From Centropus unirufus (lineage: Eukaryota; Chordata; Aves; Cuculiformes; Centropidae): a stretch of 64,000 bases of DNA. The position numbers and the translations under genes were made by a program. The stretch lies in assembly GCA_013397695.1 (NCBI GenBank), contig VYZI01000083.1:992001-1056000 (forward strand), in the 5' to 3' direction. Under the pieces are notes generated by a model. That model was not told the DNA's origin and did no database searches. It saw only the letters and a program-made list of their open reading frames with translations. This document shows, piece after piece, positions 1 to 11,341 of this stretch; the first letter of the stretch is position 1, and every line of letters starts with the position of its first letter.

Positions 1-3000
1 TTTTCAACATATAAACCTGTAAGAATTCACTGTATTTTTTTAAAAGAGGCAAACTTTCCCATTGTCCACTAATCTTGGGACTTTTAAATTTAAACATCAC
101 CTCTTCCTCAAAGCCTGCAAGCAAGACCCTGGTCTGGTTTGACAATCCAAATGTAAAATGTATTCTTCCATTTACACGGAATGCTGCAAACCAGGCTCTG
201 CCTGGCTCAATGTCATCTCAGTCACAGAGTTGCATCTTTGTTGGCTTTTAAAAACAGAGGAAGTGAAACTCTCTTTTTTCTGGCCAAAGTTTCAGGTAAT
301 GTGTTACAAATGAATAATGAAATGGCATTCAGCCCATATGCTGAGGGGTAAAATCTTGTTTCTTAATAAAAAAGGATATTTAGAGAAAATATGGGAACTA
401 TTCTGCCCCCAACTGTAGGTATGCAATCCTGGCCATCCTTTCAACTGAGCTACACAATATGCATGTTCCTCTAAGAACAAAAAATAAACATTTAACAACA
501 CTGCACGTGTGGTGTGCCCGAACCTGCCAGTTACTTGAGATTCACCACCTTTTCTCAGTTGACTGATTATCACTAAAGGACTTCCCAGGAGTTGAGCTAC
601 CTATTCTAAATTAAAACCATAAGAGCTTATTATATTAATTGAAGCAGAAACAATAACAATAATATTCTTAAGTACTTATTAAAACACACCCCTTCTTTAG
701 TTCTCCCCCATCTTCCGTGGCATTCTTTTCCATTCTGATGTCTACTAAACAGGTGCTTATAAAAAATTCTACAGATTCAAAAGAATTCAATGCTTTGTTT
801 GGTCTATGTATATAGGTAGGGAGGACACAGTCTTGTTTTCCCAACAGATAAGCTATCAGAAGCTTCCAGATGCTCAGGCTTTTCAAAGAAATTCTTTGCA
901 AGTACAATCCTCCCAGCCTGGTCACATAAATTGACCTCAGATAAACAGTCAGGTGCTTTGGAAACTTCCAAAGAAGAGGCACTTCTGCTGGAAAAATAGC
1001 ATCTCAAGGACAATCAGAGACAAAAACTTGGGCTCTCAGAATTCCAGATTTCCTTAACACTGGAATGTAGCAAAAGCAGCTTTCTTTCAAAGTTAATAAG
1101 ATTTCTACAGAAATCTAATATTAATTTTGTAGCACTCATCCCAGGATTACTCAGTGATTTAGCTCCCTCATTACTACTTCTTCATATTTTGAGTCTTCTA
1201 TGAAGACTTTCTAAACATCAGCTCTTGTAGAACTTCTCTTTTTATCAGCCTAAATTTGTTGCTGAAATGCTATGTGTGACGGGATGGTGGTATGGGCCTG
1301 AGGAACAGCACCTACACTGCTTGCAGTTGTATTTGGTGCTTTTCTCTGGGATGACGTAAAATCTATGTATGCAAAGCCAAGGTAGGAATTCTGAATCTTC
1401 GTCTTAGAAAGAAAAAAAAAGCCTGTTAAATCTTTTATAAACTGCAAGATTCAGTACCTCTCACAACTGATGTGATTCTGCATCATTTCCTCAAATCAAG
1501 AAATAGCAGATCTCTGCAGAGAGATGTAAAACACCGAACCAGATTCCCCCATCCCCAGCAATACAGAATGCACTTGAGAAAATTCCCTGATTTCAAAGCT
1601 TTTTGAAAGATTTATAATTCCAAGACTGCATTTTTATTCTCTGAATGTATCTTCTTTTTTTTTAATTAATTTCAGTTAGCCCTGGTTGTATAACTGCACA
1701 ATCAAACCTCCTGGTGAGGAAATCCTACACACCTAATGAGCTTATTAGGCATATAAATCACTCAAATTCAGACATTTTAAGATCCACATCACCATGTGAA
1801 GTCAATGAAAGCCAAAGGTCCTCACAAACTCTTAGAAACTCAAAATCAATTAAGACCACGGGATCCAGTCCATAAGACTAAAACCCACAGACATTTTTTA
1901 AAAGGAGGGTCTTCATTTAGTCATTGGTTTGAATGATGCTTTCCCTTTCTCCCAATAATTCTCTGAATTTCTCCAAAGGCAGTGACAATGTTCCTCCTGA
2001 GCAGACAGAAATAACTATGAATACATTACCTACATTCTCAAGAGAAGTCCTATACAATGACAAAGAGTCTCTCAAAAAAGAGACCTGGGATACCTGGTTG
2101 GTTTTGGAGGGACGAGTTTTCTGGTGGTGGGAGTGTCAGTAATGGAGAGGGGCAAACTGGCTGGATTTTCTCTGATTTGAATTCAAATGTTTTTCATTTT
2201 GTTTTTCAAGATCCAGCTTGCCCTTTGAAGTAAGTTTGTTGTTCATTATGGAAAAGAATTACTAAGAGGATGTCAGGCTATAGATTTTTCCATCTCGTGT
2301 GAGGACTGCTTGGTGTGGATTCTGTACTTGATGACATGAGGAAAACATTCAGACACTGCAGAGCCCATTCATCGTACTCTCATAACCCCCATGACACAGA
2401 TGCTGCCTCGCTTCTTGAAGCTTTAAATAAGGTAATTCTTCATTGTTACATGTTATTTATTTTAGTACTTAAGCATGGATCTCTTTCCAAATCTCGAGAG
2501 AGTGCATACAGGATTATGTTAGCCACTTCAGGACTGACAAAATTAGCTGAATTGCAGTCAGCAAATCTACAGTCTTCAATTGCTTTGTAATCATATAATG
2601 ATCAGCAGAGCAAAGCTAGGTGTATATACAGGTACTGTTGATAAAAATTAAAAGAAAACAAAAGAAACCCCAAACATACCCACCACATACACACACATGC
2701 TCTACTGGCTTTAAAAGACTTTCATATTAATATCTGAGAGACAGGAAGAGGTTCAAGTCCTGAAAATGCAGAATGAAATTTTATGTGCATCTATTAATTA
2801 GTAGAAGGTTACTGTGGGACATTTAAGTAGAAAACCACATGAATAATACAACTAGAGGGAAAAATCATTTAGCTGTAGGTTGCAATGGTGATGAATAGAG
2901 GTTGTTGTGAACTTGAAAATTTAATCCAAAATTAAAATGCTGTATTAACGGTCAATGCCAGCTCTGTTCATTCAGTGAAAGGCTGATTATAGTTACATCA

Positions 3001-5315
3001 CAACCCACTGAGGTTATCAAGCATTAACATTTTTGATTGAGCAAGCTGAGTGGCCAGTTGTTAATTGGTTGATTTAGAAACCTAACCCTCACAAAATGAG
3101 ACTGGAAGAAAACTGCTTGCAGAACCTCTTGCCTCTTTCCTGCATCACGAGCAGTTTAAGAATGTTCTCCCAGAAGTCAAATCAAAAGCTACAAGTTGAG
3201 GCTACCAAGTAGCCAACACAAGATGAGGGAAAGCGCCTTGCCATTAGTACCAAATCTGCAGTCCCCCGGTAAGCCTGGGTCGCCCACTGACATTTACTCA
3301 ATAACCTCCCTTTCAATCAGTCACAGAGAACAGAGAGCCAAGCACAGCTTCCCTAGGTACCTGGCAATTGCTTCTGGCAATGGGAACTTTGCTCAAACTC
3401 CTTGCCTTGGGAGGGAAATGAGATCACATGGTGACCACCATGAGGGTTTCATGCATGCTGACAACAATCTTGTTGACGACCATCAGAAAAAGAAGTCTAT
3501 ATCATAGCCTTTCAAACAGAGGAGAAGCTCAGCAGACAGATAAAGCTGTCATGAGAGACAGCCCTGCAGCCAGTAATCTTTTTTTATGATTTTCAATTTC
3601 CCCTTGGTCTTCTTTTTCATCACCCCTGTCTGAATATATATTTCTGACACTGTTAATATTAGACTGAATAGTACAATCACCACAGTGACAGCTAAATAAG
3701 AAAAACGCATACTCAGGATGCACGAAAGCAGTGGAAATGCTCTGGTTGCAATGCTCTTTCAGTTTTACTTATAGTGTTTTCAGGGCATTATATTGTTTAA
3801 ATAACTGATTGAATTTTTCTGCATTCTCATTCGATTTGGAGCATTAAAATTTTGCCAGAGACATTTCAGCCAGAAAGGAAGGAGGAGAAACTTTTCCAAA
3901 CATAAACACCTACATTCATACAGTCTATAGTAGTAACATGGGAAAATAATGTTTCTGTTATTCTGACTTTCTGACTCATGACTTGAAAGCTGCACGCCTT
4001 ACATATTGCATTATTTCCCACTTAGCTAAAAATACCCAGATATCATAAGAAAAAATCAGAGCTTTTAATGTTCTTTAGGATGAAAAATGTCAAATTAAGA
4101 CTTAACCATCCTCCAAACGGAAAACATCAACGGGAAGTAGGTTAACAATGACAAAGATTATTCTTGGAACCAATCCTTTCAGTATTTTTTTGGTATTACT
4201 CTGGCAGAAGAACTAGACAAGTTCCACTGAAACAAAGTTAGGACTACTGTCAATCAGGAATAGAAAGGAAATATTGCACAAAGTGAACTGGTTTATCTCC
4301 ATGTCTGGAGTTTCAGTTAAAGGAGGTGGAAGCTGTAAGTAAAGAAGTCAAAGTGATTCAGCTACGAAGGAAAACCCAATGATACACCAAAGATCCCATC
4401 AGTGAGAAATGACTGCAGAGAACATGGATATGGAGGCATTAGAAGTCTCCACCATGGCCCACTCTTATTGCTACAGATGGCATTTATCCAAGTCAAACAC
4501 AATACAGAAAGTAATGTATATTCACTAGTTATCAGTATTAATCCTATGTAAAAACGCACTGCCAAAACATCGTTTCCAATAGAATAAGGCAAGCAGAGTT
4601 CGACCTTGATTTGTCTTGATGCATCAAGACAGACGTTTGATGGAAATATAAACACTTCAGGCATTCATAGAGTTGTAACAGGGTTACGCCATTCAAAGCA
4701 GGTTACGTTCTGTAAATATATTATAAATATTATCTCTTTGTTACCCCCATTATTGCTATTGCCAGGACAGCTAGTGAAACTGTCCAGCAGGCACAGCTCA
4801 GACGATTTGAGCTACTGTCTATTAAGAGCCCTCCCATCTCCTGTTCTGGTCTCTTGCCTTGGGCCAGCCCTGACAGGGACCCCAAAGAGACCTTCTCAGA
4901 CTGAGCCCTGGGTAAAGACATCTGATCCCCAGGGCTCCGTGAAGGCATCTGCAGATGATGCTGTTAAAGCTCTGAGGAGGAATGCATACAAGCATAATAC
5001 TGATATGTTGTAGGGAAGAGAGAAAGGGAAGGAATAAATGAAAGGATTTAAAGAACTGTTTACCCTAAAGACTGATGAAAATCAGGTTTCACAGCCACTG
5101 CACAGGTTTAAGTTGGAAATCACTAGAGTTTTCTGCCCTTAGAGCTATCTAAGCCTGGAACAGATTTTCAGATTAGAAATAGCAGGGGCAAAATAATTTA
5201 ACATTATTAAATACATCTTTGTAAATTTAAGAAAAGAATACTTCACGTGGTCACTTTTCAGGTGATCACTTCAAGTCCAACAATCCTACCTCCGAATTCC
5301 ACTAACTGCTTTTGT
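1..5315. other. Unique AT-rich non-coding sequence
   Basis: I see no gene here. Open frames of 60-135 codons on both strands are short, overlap one another and match no protein family I recognise. The 135-codon frame starting near 4606 begins inside a perfect palindrome (listed separately). Two very short segments have good splice-like borders on the plus strand (1676-1713 and 2211-2229), but pairs like these occur by chance. Intron or intergenic spacer is the most likely identity. Confidence 0.6.
4612..4631. repeat. 20-bp perfect palindrome
   Basis: The 20 bases equal their own reverse complement, with symmetry centre between 4621 and 4622; the match stops at the next base on each side. It explains why frames on both strands read the same residues here (ICLDASRQ on plus and VCLDASRQ on minus). 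It could form a small hairpin or bind a dimeric factor, but nothing in the sequence shows a function. Confidence 0.85.
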
Positions 5316-5372
5316 ATACACACACACACATATATATATACGTGTGTGTGTGTGTGTATATATATATATATC
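5316..5372. repeat. Compound CA/TA/TG/TA microsatellite, near-palindromic
   Basis: A (CA)n run passes into (TA)n, a single CG, then (TG)n and (TA)n again. Because CA and TG are reverse complements, the two halves form a near-perfect inverted repeat about 25 bp per arm. Alternating purine-pyrimidine tracts of this kind are known to favour Z-DNA and cruciforms. Length is likely to vary between individuals. A chance 142-codon frame (5247-5675) reads through it as a Cys-Val and Ile-Tyr run. Confidence 0.9.
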
Positions 5373-5463
5373 TCAAAGCAGAAATTCAACATTGTTCTTC
5401 ATTCTCTTAACTATGAATATGTATTTTTAAAGTACACTGGAAAATCAGAGTCAAAATCTTACC

Positions 5464-5511
5464 AATACGTGTATTCTAATGTGAAAGAATACGTGTATTC
5501 TAATGTGAAAG
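5464..5511. repeat. 24-bp perfect tandem duplication
   Basis: Two identical 24-bp copies lie end to end (5464-5487 and 5488-5511). The perfect match suggests a recent slippage or duplication event. It lies about 90 bp after the microsatellite. The unit is a multiple of three, so it inserts eight codons into the chance reading frame without breaking it. Confidence 0.9.
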
Positions 5512-8500
5512 AAGAATACAATACCAAACATACAACATTTATATTTCCTGTAGAAGGAAGCTCAAAATTATCTGCAGTCCTTAGCAAGTCAATTATAAAA
5601 GGTAATTTATATCTAAATGAGCTTGCATGCATAGCCAGACATCATAGATTTATTAGCAGTCGATATGTACTTTAAACAATTTTAAAAAGTGATAAACAGG
5701 TCCTACCTTTGTACTTAGGAAACTATTAGGAAGTTGTTACAACAGCTGTTGCAAATTAATCCACCATAATCCTTCCACATTCTGCCATTAGTTACACAAT
5801 AAAACCAGAGCTTCTTGAAAACCAAAAATAAAGATCCGTGAAATTGTTCTAATTACATACTTAACTTATGAAAAATGAGACTATTCCATTCGTCCCAATC
5901 CAAATCTCCTAGAAAATGAAAAGATAAATTAAAGCATCTTACTTTGAACCTGTTTACATTCCACTACAGGATTTTCAGCCTGTGAGACCTTATCTAAAAT
6001 TAAGGTACTTTGCTTTAATGTTCTCATGACCAGGGGATTTATTTTCTCTCTTCAATTAATATACTGAAAAAAAACCCAACAACCATAATAAACTACAGGT
6101 AAGTAGTCGATTACATGCAAAAAAAAAAACAACCCAAAACCAAAAAGCCCACAGTAAAATATTCAAGCACTTCATATCATTTTATATTTAAACTTCAGGA
6201 GCTTTTTTAATACACCTTCCTATTGCCACATTATTTATGAAACCTCACTGAGAAGACAGGAGCATGGAAGGAATAAGAGAGTATTTAGGAATCCTGAAAA
6301 ATAAGAAAAGTTTCAAAGGAAAAGAGAACCTGTTTGGAACATCAGAAAATTACCTGTCACCAATGACATTCAGCTATGAAATGATGGCATCTTAATATCT
6401 TCATCTGAAGAACCTTGATTCGAAATATTTATAAAATAGATGAAATGGGACGCCTAGTGACAATGAGAACTGTCAAGTTCTGAAAATATTGAGTGCACTG
6501 TGCAATTCTTTCCCCATCAAGCTTAAATCCTGTATTTCACAACTGGGAAAGAGGAATCACCAACATCACAGAGGGGTTTGTTTTATTTTCCTTCCCAAGG
6601 ATGGCTTACAATGCTATTATTTCTAGTCCTGTCGTACTCTAGGTGCCATCACTCGCTATGTTCCTCTCTCCACCAAGCAGCAGTCATGCTAAACAGCTTC
6701 CAGAAACTCTCATTCCAAGTGGGGGAGCAAGCATTGGAAAGAGCACATCTATTTCTAGAATACCACCACAGTGGTGCGTATTTTTCCTCTAATAAAGCTT
6801 AGTCAGCGACGTCACTGTGAGCAGAGAGTTTAGTTGTACAAAGGACCCCAAAATACCAGAAATGCCTGCTAATCTCTAATCCAATTAGCCCACTCCATCA
6901 TTGTATACCTGGTGTAGCTCTCTTGGCTCTTCATTACAATAAGGGATTGCAATTTTTTTAATGAATGTAAAATTTGCATCAAGAATATCACCAGAATAAA
7001 GACCAAGAAAATGCTGAGTTTCTTCCTCATCAAGAGACACCATCAAGCAGCTCTCTCCCAACATTTCTTTTCACCTGTCACAGACTGAAAAAGAGCTGTC
7101 TGCATTTCACACTGCAATGCCAAGAGAAACATATGAACTCAGCCCAAAGTATCCTTCTCCAAAGACACAACTGAAAGGCAAGAAGATTTCAGCGGTCGTT
7201 TCTACCTCACCAGAAATAAATATCTCGCCCTACTAAAACATCTTTTCTTCATCAACAATTAAAAAAAGAAAATTGAAACTTGGAAAAGGATTTCTGGGGT
7301 GGGCTGTAACTTCAACCAGGCATTAGCAGTCTCCAAACTTTCTCCTTGACTGTGAGAAGGCCAAATATCATTGGATAGGGATGTCATGGGGTTTTGGCAA
7401 GCTGACTTTGTTCCTCAAGTATCTTCAGCTCTCATGCAAGCTGAATATGTTGGCAGACATGACAGGAAGTAAGCTGCAGGTCAGACCTCTAACCAAGAAA
7501 ATAATTTAACACCAGAGTTCCAACATTCTGCTATTTTTTTTGAGGAAATTCTCTGCTATATAGCTGTTATTAACACCCATTCAGTAAAGGGTGCTAAAAA
7601 ACAAGTGTGAAAGTCTGAGAAGCCACCTTGCCTGTTCTGGTGGGACAAGTCAGAAGTCCTCAAAACGCCTTACTCTTTAAAACTACCAGTTATGGAGAAA
7701 TAATTATGATAAAATCCCCAGCAATGAGAAAAAAAATGTTCAAAAAAACCCACAACATTTTTACATGTTTTCCCTCCCACCCACAATAAACTACGTGCCC
7801 TTTGTTTCAAGCAATTTTCCCTCCCTGCTGTGGTTTGTTAGCTGTTCTATTTATGTTATGAAATACTGACAAATGCTGCTATAATATTTCTCTGTAAAAA
7901 CAAATCACAGAAATCATACCCAAAAGCTCCTGGTTTTACAGAATAATTAAAAATCTTACTTGTTGCAAAACAGTCAAGCATCAAAAAATTCAAGATAAAT
8001 ATTAAGTATACTAAGATGATGATTGGTATTTCCATGCAGGAATATCTGTTTTTCTCTCTGACTTTGCTTATGTTTGCTCTCTCCATCATTCCTGTACGTG
8101 ATCTATGTCAGCCATTAAATCCAGTTCTTAGGCAGGTAAACAAGTTCACTAATGTCACATGCATTCCACTGACACTTTTAGCAATGAAACTTTAGAAGTA
8201 TAAGTTCCCATATTAATTCATTATATATTTTTTCTGGTTTTATTGCAAATGGAATACCATGTGAAATAGCCTATAAACATGGGAACCTATTAAAAGATAA
8301 ACTGCTCATAAGTGCCTGAATGATTACAGTTGTGTTTGTGTGTATACATTAGGGGATGAATCTATATTTTCTGATTTCAGAGTTAAGTCTATGAAAAGCC
8401 AAGGAATTGAATCCTCAAAACAAAAGTTCTTTCAGTCTCCCTGTAAAAAGGTCCTAATAAATGAAATTTTTATTTTATTCACACCATGCCTTCAGCCCAA

Positions 8501-8672
8501 ACTCTGACAGGGACCTTTTAGACAAGATCTTTCAGGTATGGGCAAGACAGTAACTTTTTTCATTTAATCATAGCAACTCTTTGGAGTACATTTCTTATTT
8601 TACACAAAATCATAGAAAGTTCACAGAAAATATCAACGCTCTTCCAGTAGTCAGAAAGGAGTAACTTTTAAC
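5512..8672. other. Unique AT-rich non-coding sequence
   Basis: No gene, RNA gene or mobile element is seen. There are a few A-rich stretches (about 6067-6146) and scattered chance frames under 80 codons. A strong donor-like CAG/GTAAGT sits near 6099, but the segment before it has no convincing acceptor or coding character. Confidence 0.55.
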
Positions 8673-8690
8673 TTTTTTTTTTTTTTTTTT
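8673..8690. repeat. Poly-T run of 18 bases
   Basis: A homopolymer of 18 T. No LINE or SINE body is attached on either side, so it is probably simple slippage rather than the tail of a retroposed element. Its exact length is error-prone in any assembly. Confidence 0.85.
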
Positions 8691-8720
8691 GCTAATCAAT
8701 TGACACTAATCTTTTCAGTT

Positions 8721-8751
8721 GGATGGTGGAGGGAGGTGGGGGTGGAGGGAT
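8721..8751 (+). repeat. G-rich GGA/GGT tract
   Basis: A run of G-doublets, triplets and one five-base G tract, separated by single A or T. It could form a two-layer G-quadruplex, but it lacks four separated tracts of three or more G, so the prediction is weaker than at 19678-19702. Confidence 0.6.
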
Positions 8752-10994
8752 GTTTTCTGGTTTTTTTTTTCAACCCCCTCACCTCACCAATCATATACAA
8801 AGACAGAATTGTCAGCATTCTTCTTAAACTTCAAAATCCTAAATTAGAGCAAGCAATATTTCAGCCCTAGGAGCACACTTCAAATTTCATCTTTGTCAAG
8901 ATGATCTGAAACTCACCAAATGCACTGGTCCTTTCACAGCTATCACATACATGCATAAATAGCTGTATTTATATACATATACGTAAACAGCAAAAGGGTG
9001 CAACAGCAGGGGGGAAAACAGGTTCTCCGATTTGTGAGAAGATGATGTAACTTATACACTTAACACTAATTTCCTGGAGGATGCACGGCTGAATGAGTAA
9101 CGTATCAAAAGTTTTATCAATTGCTGCCAGTAAATGCTAGCGATAGCATCATATTTTGTATGACTGGTCGGTTTTCTTGTTCATTGCCTCAGTGGCAGAA
9201 CAAGATTTTCACACAACTGACCCAAAAGTGAGATTATATCCAGCTAAAACTGGAAAACACAGTGCTTGCGTTTAGTGCCACACTACATTTAATAGTCTCT
9301 TTTTTATTATTTAGTTGTTAAAAAATGAGAGCAAATGCTTAAGTAGTAGTATCGAGAAGTCGTTAAAATCAGTTGCTACAGAATTGAGATATTCCAAGTC
9401 AGTAGTCACTACCCTCATGCCATTCAACATTGGCCAACAAAAGAAAGCCTCTCGAATACACAAATCAGACAGGAAAGTCAAAAAAAAAACCCCAAATACT
9501 GGAAGCTAAAAACACAGCTACTGTTTTTTCTGTCCTTTTATAAACATTCTCCTAATTATTCTGTATTCTGTCCAGCTGAAGCCTGGGGCACATGCTTACC
9601 ATAACAGAGCACAGTAACAAGCACCTAGAATAAAATAGAATACATACACTTTTTATTTTGTTGAGTGAGAATAAAATAAACTGCCCCAAATATTTCCCGA
9701 ATGCTTCTCTTGTTACTTACTACATCATTTAGATAAGCTCATGACAAGGGGCACAGAGCAGGGCCTAGAACTCTAAGTTTAGCTATGTTTTACAATGTCG
9801 GCCTCACTTTTCAAGTCTGAAGTAAAACTGAGAATCTCCAACACGCTCAACTCTTACTGAGACGAAAATCAAAGCAGAAGATAATTTTGAATACTGAACT
9901 ACTTTCAGGTGAGCTACAGCTTCTTTTAGTAGAGCCTATTATAGTTACTAACAACTTCTGTTTTGAATTGGCGTATAGAACACTTCGGGTAGTGGTAAAC
10001 AGTAAAACTGAAAAAAATTGTCCCCATTTCAGAGAGGAATAAAGCTCAACAAGAATAAAGCTCAACAAGAATACAGATACCTACATAGCAATGTTTCATA
10101 AAACCCTTTTATTTGTTCAATTAATAACTGCACTGTTACTTTTATCCAAGGAGGATAAAAATATTTAATGATATTAGCTATTGCTGTTCTACACCATGTT
10201 AATAAAACAAATTAGTAGAGGGATGCTTCACTAAACCGTATTAATTATGTCTACTATGTATTCACAGTTAAATAACCACCAAGTAACTGCACTAAGCTGG
10301 TCCAGCAGTACTAGCTGTATGTCACTCCTGTTAATTCAATTCTAGGGTGTTGTTAGGAAGCAACAAGGTCAAATACAGTTTGAACGTATTTAAAGTGGCA
10401 TAAGAGATTGTAAACCCACTTCTAAATACCTTCAGTTTACAGAATTGTTGGAAGACATTTTATCATACCTGCCCTGGGAGATGAGACTAAAGAGAGGTGC
10501 CCAAGTAAAAATGCTTGAGCTGACATCTGGTGCTTTTTGAAAACTGTACCAGACTGCTAACAATAACTGTGAATTATGAAAACAGAAAACAAATAAAATG
10601 CACAGAAACGATCTTGTCATAATTAGTATCAGGAGACAGACTTGAGACACCAATTGCACACAAATCTGATTCCTTCCAAGCAGTGCCTCAGAACACTGTC
10701 ACAACAAAATCAAACACACCCCACCAACCAGTCACAAAAATCCACACTTTCAAGATGACCAAATCAAGAAATAAAAGATCATTCCTTCTCATATGTGTAT
10801 CCTGTAGTTCATAGGGATAGTAATTAAAATTAACATTTCAAACTGCTTGATCATTTATACTGAGACAGAATTTGCAGGGCTGCATCCGTTTCCTTAGGAG
10901 AAAGGTTAAGGCTGACTATATAAAAAGCTTAGGATGAGGGGCAGGAGACCACCCCAGAACCTACTTAGGTCAACAGAAAATGTGGACCAAATGA
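8752..10994. other. Unique AT-rich non-coding sequence
   Basis: No gene seen; open frames are all under 80 codons. It contains a perfect 16-bp tandem duplication at 10037-10068. A CAG/GTGAGC donor-like site near 9907 has no convincing exon before it. Confidence 0.55.
10037..10068. repeat. 16-bp perfect tandem duplication
   Basis: Two identical 16-bp units lie head to tail (10037-10052 and 10053-10068). A simple slippage product with no visible function. Confidence 0.85.
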
Positions 10995-11341
10995 CAAAGT
11001 TGGGCTTGTTCAGGCTGGAAGATCCTGGGAGACTGTAGAGCATCCTTCCAGTACTGAAAAGGGATCTACAGAAAGGGTGAGGAGGGGCTTTATGAGGGAG
11101 TGCAATGATAGCACAAGGGGGAATGGTTTTAAGTGGAAAGAGGGGAGATTGAGATCAGACATTAAGAATAAATGTTTTCCTGTGAGGGAGCACTGGCCCA
11201 GGTTGCCCAGAGATGTCATGTCTGCCCCATCCCTGGAGGTGTTCAAGGCACGGCTGGATGGAGCTTTGAGTACCCTGATCCAGTAAGAGGTGTCCCCGCC
11301 AGTGCCAGGGGGGTGGAACTCATAGGCATTGAGGTCCCATA
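10995..11341 (+). mobile_element. CR1 LINE fragment, 3' region, sense on plus strand
   Basis: CR1 is the main non-LTR retrotransposon of birds. Its copies are usually cut short at the 5' end by incomplete reverse transcription. This piece shows the familiar 3' part in order: 'GGGCTTGTTCAGGCTGGAAG', a GGGGCTTTATGAGGG-like stretch, 'GGCCCAGGTTGCCCAGAGA', 'GCCCCATCCCTGGAGGTGTT' and a GAGGTCCC end. The terminal CCTTCCAACCC and TTCTATGA octamers are missing, so the last 20-30 bp have been lost or mutated. No reverse transcriptase or endonuclease coding remains. The 160-codon minus-strand frame at 11010-11492 and the 69-codon plus frame inside it are by-products of this repeat. The diverged sequence points to an old insertion. 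Boundaries are good to about 10 bp. Confidence 0.93.

Noticed and set aside
5247..5675. 142-codon plus-strand frame
   Set aside because: Its length is inflated by a dinucleotide microsatellite (which has no stops) and an in-frame 24-bp duplication.
8673..8690. Poly-T considered as the tail of a minus-strand retroposed gene copy
   Set aside because: No gene-like sequence is seen on the adjoining side and no flanking duplication was found.
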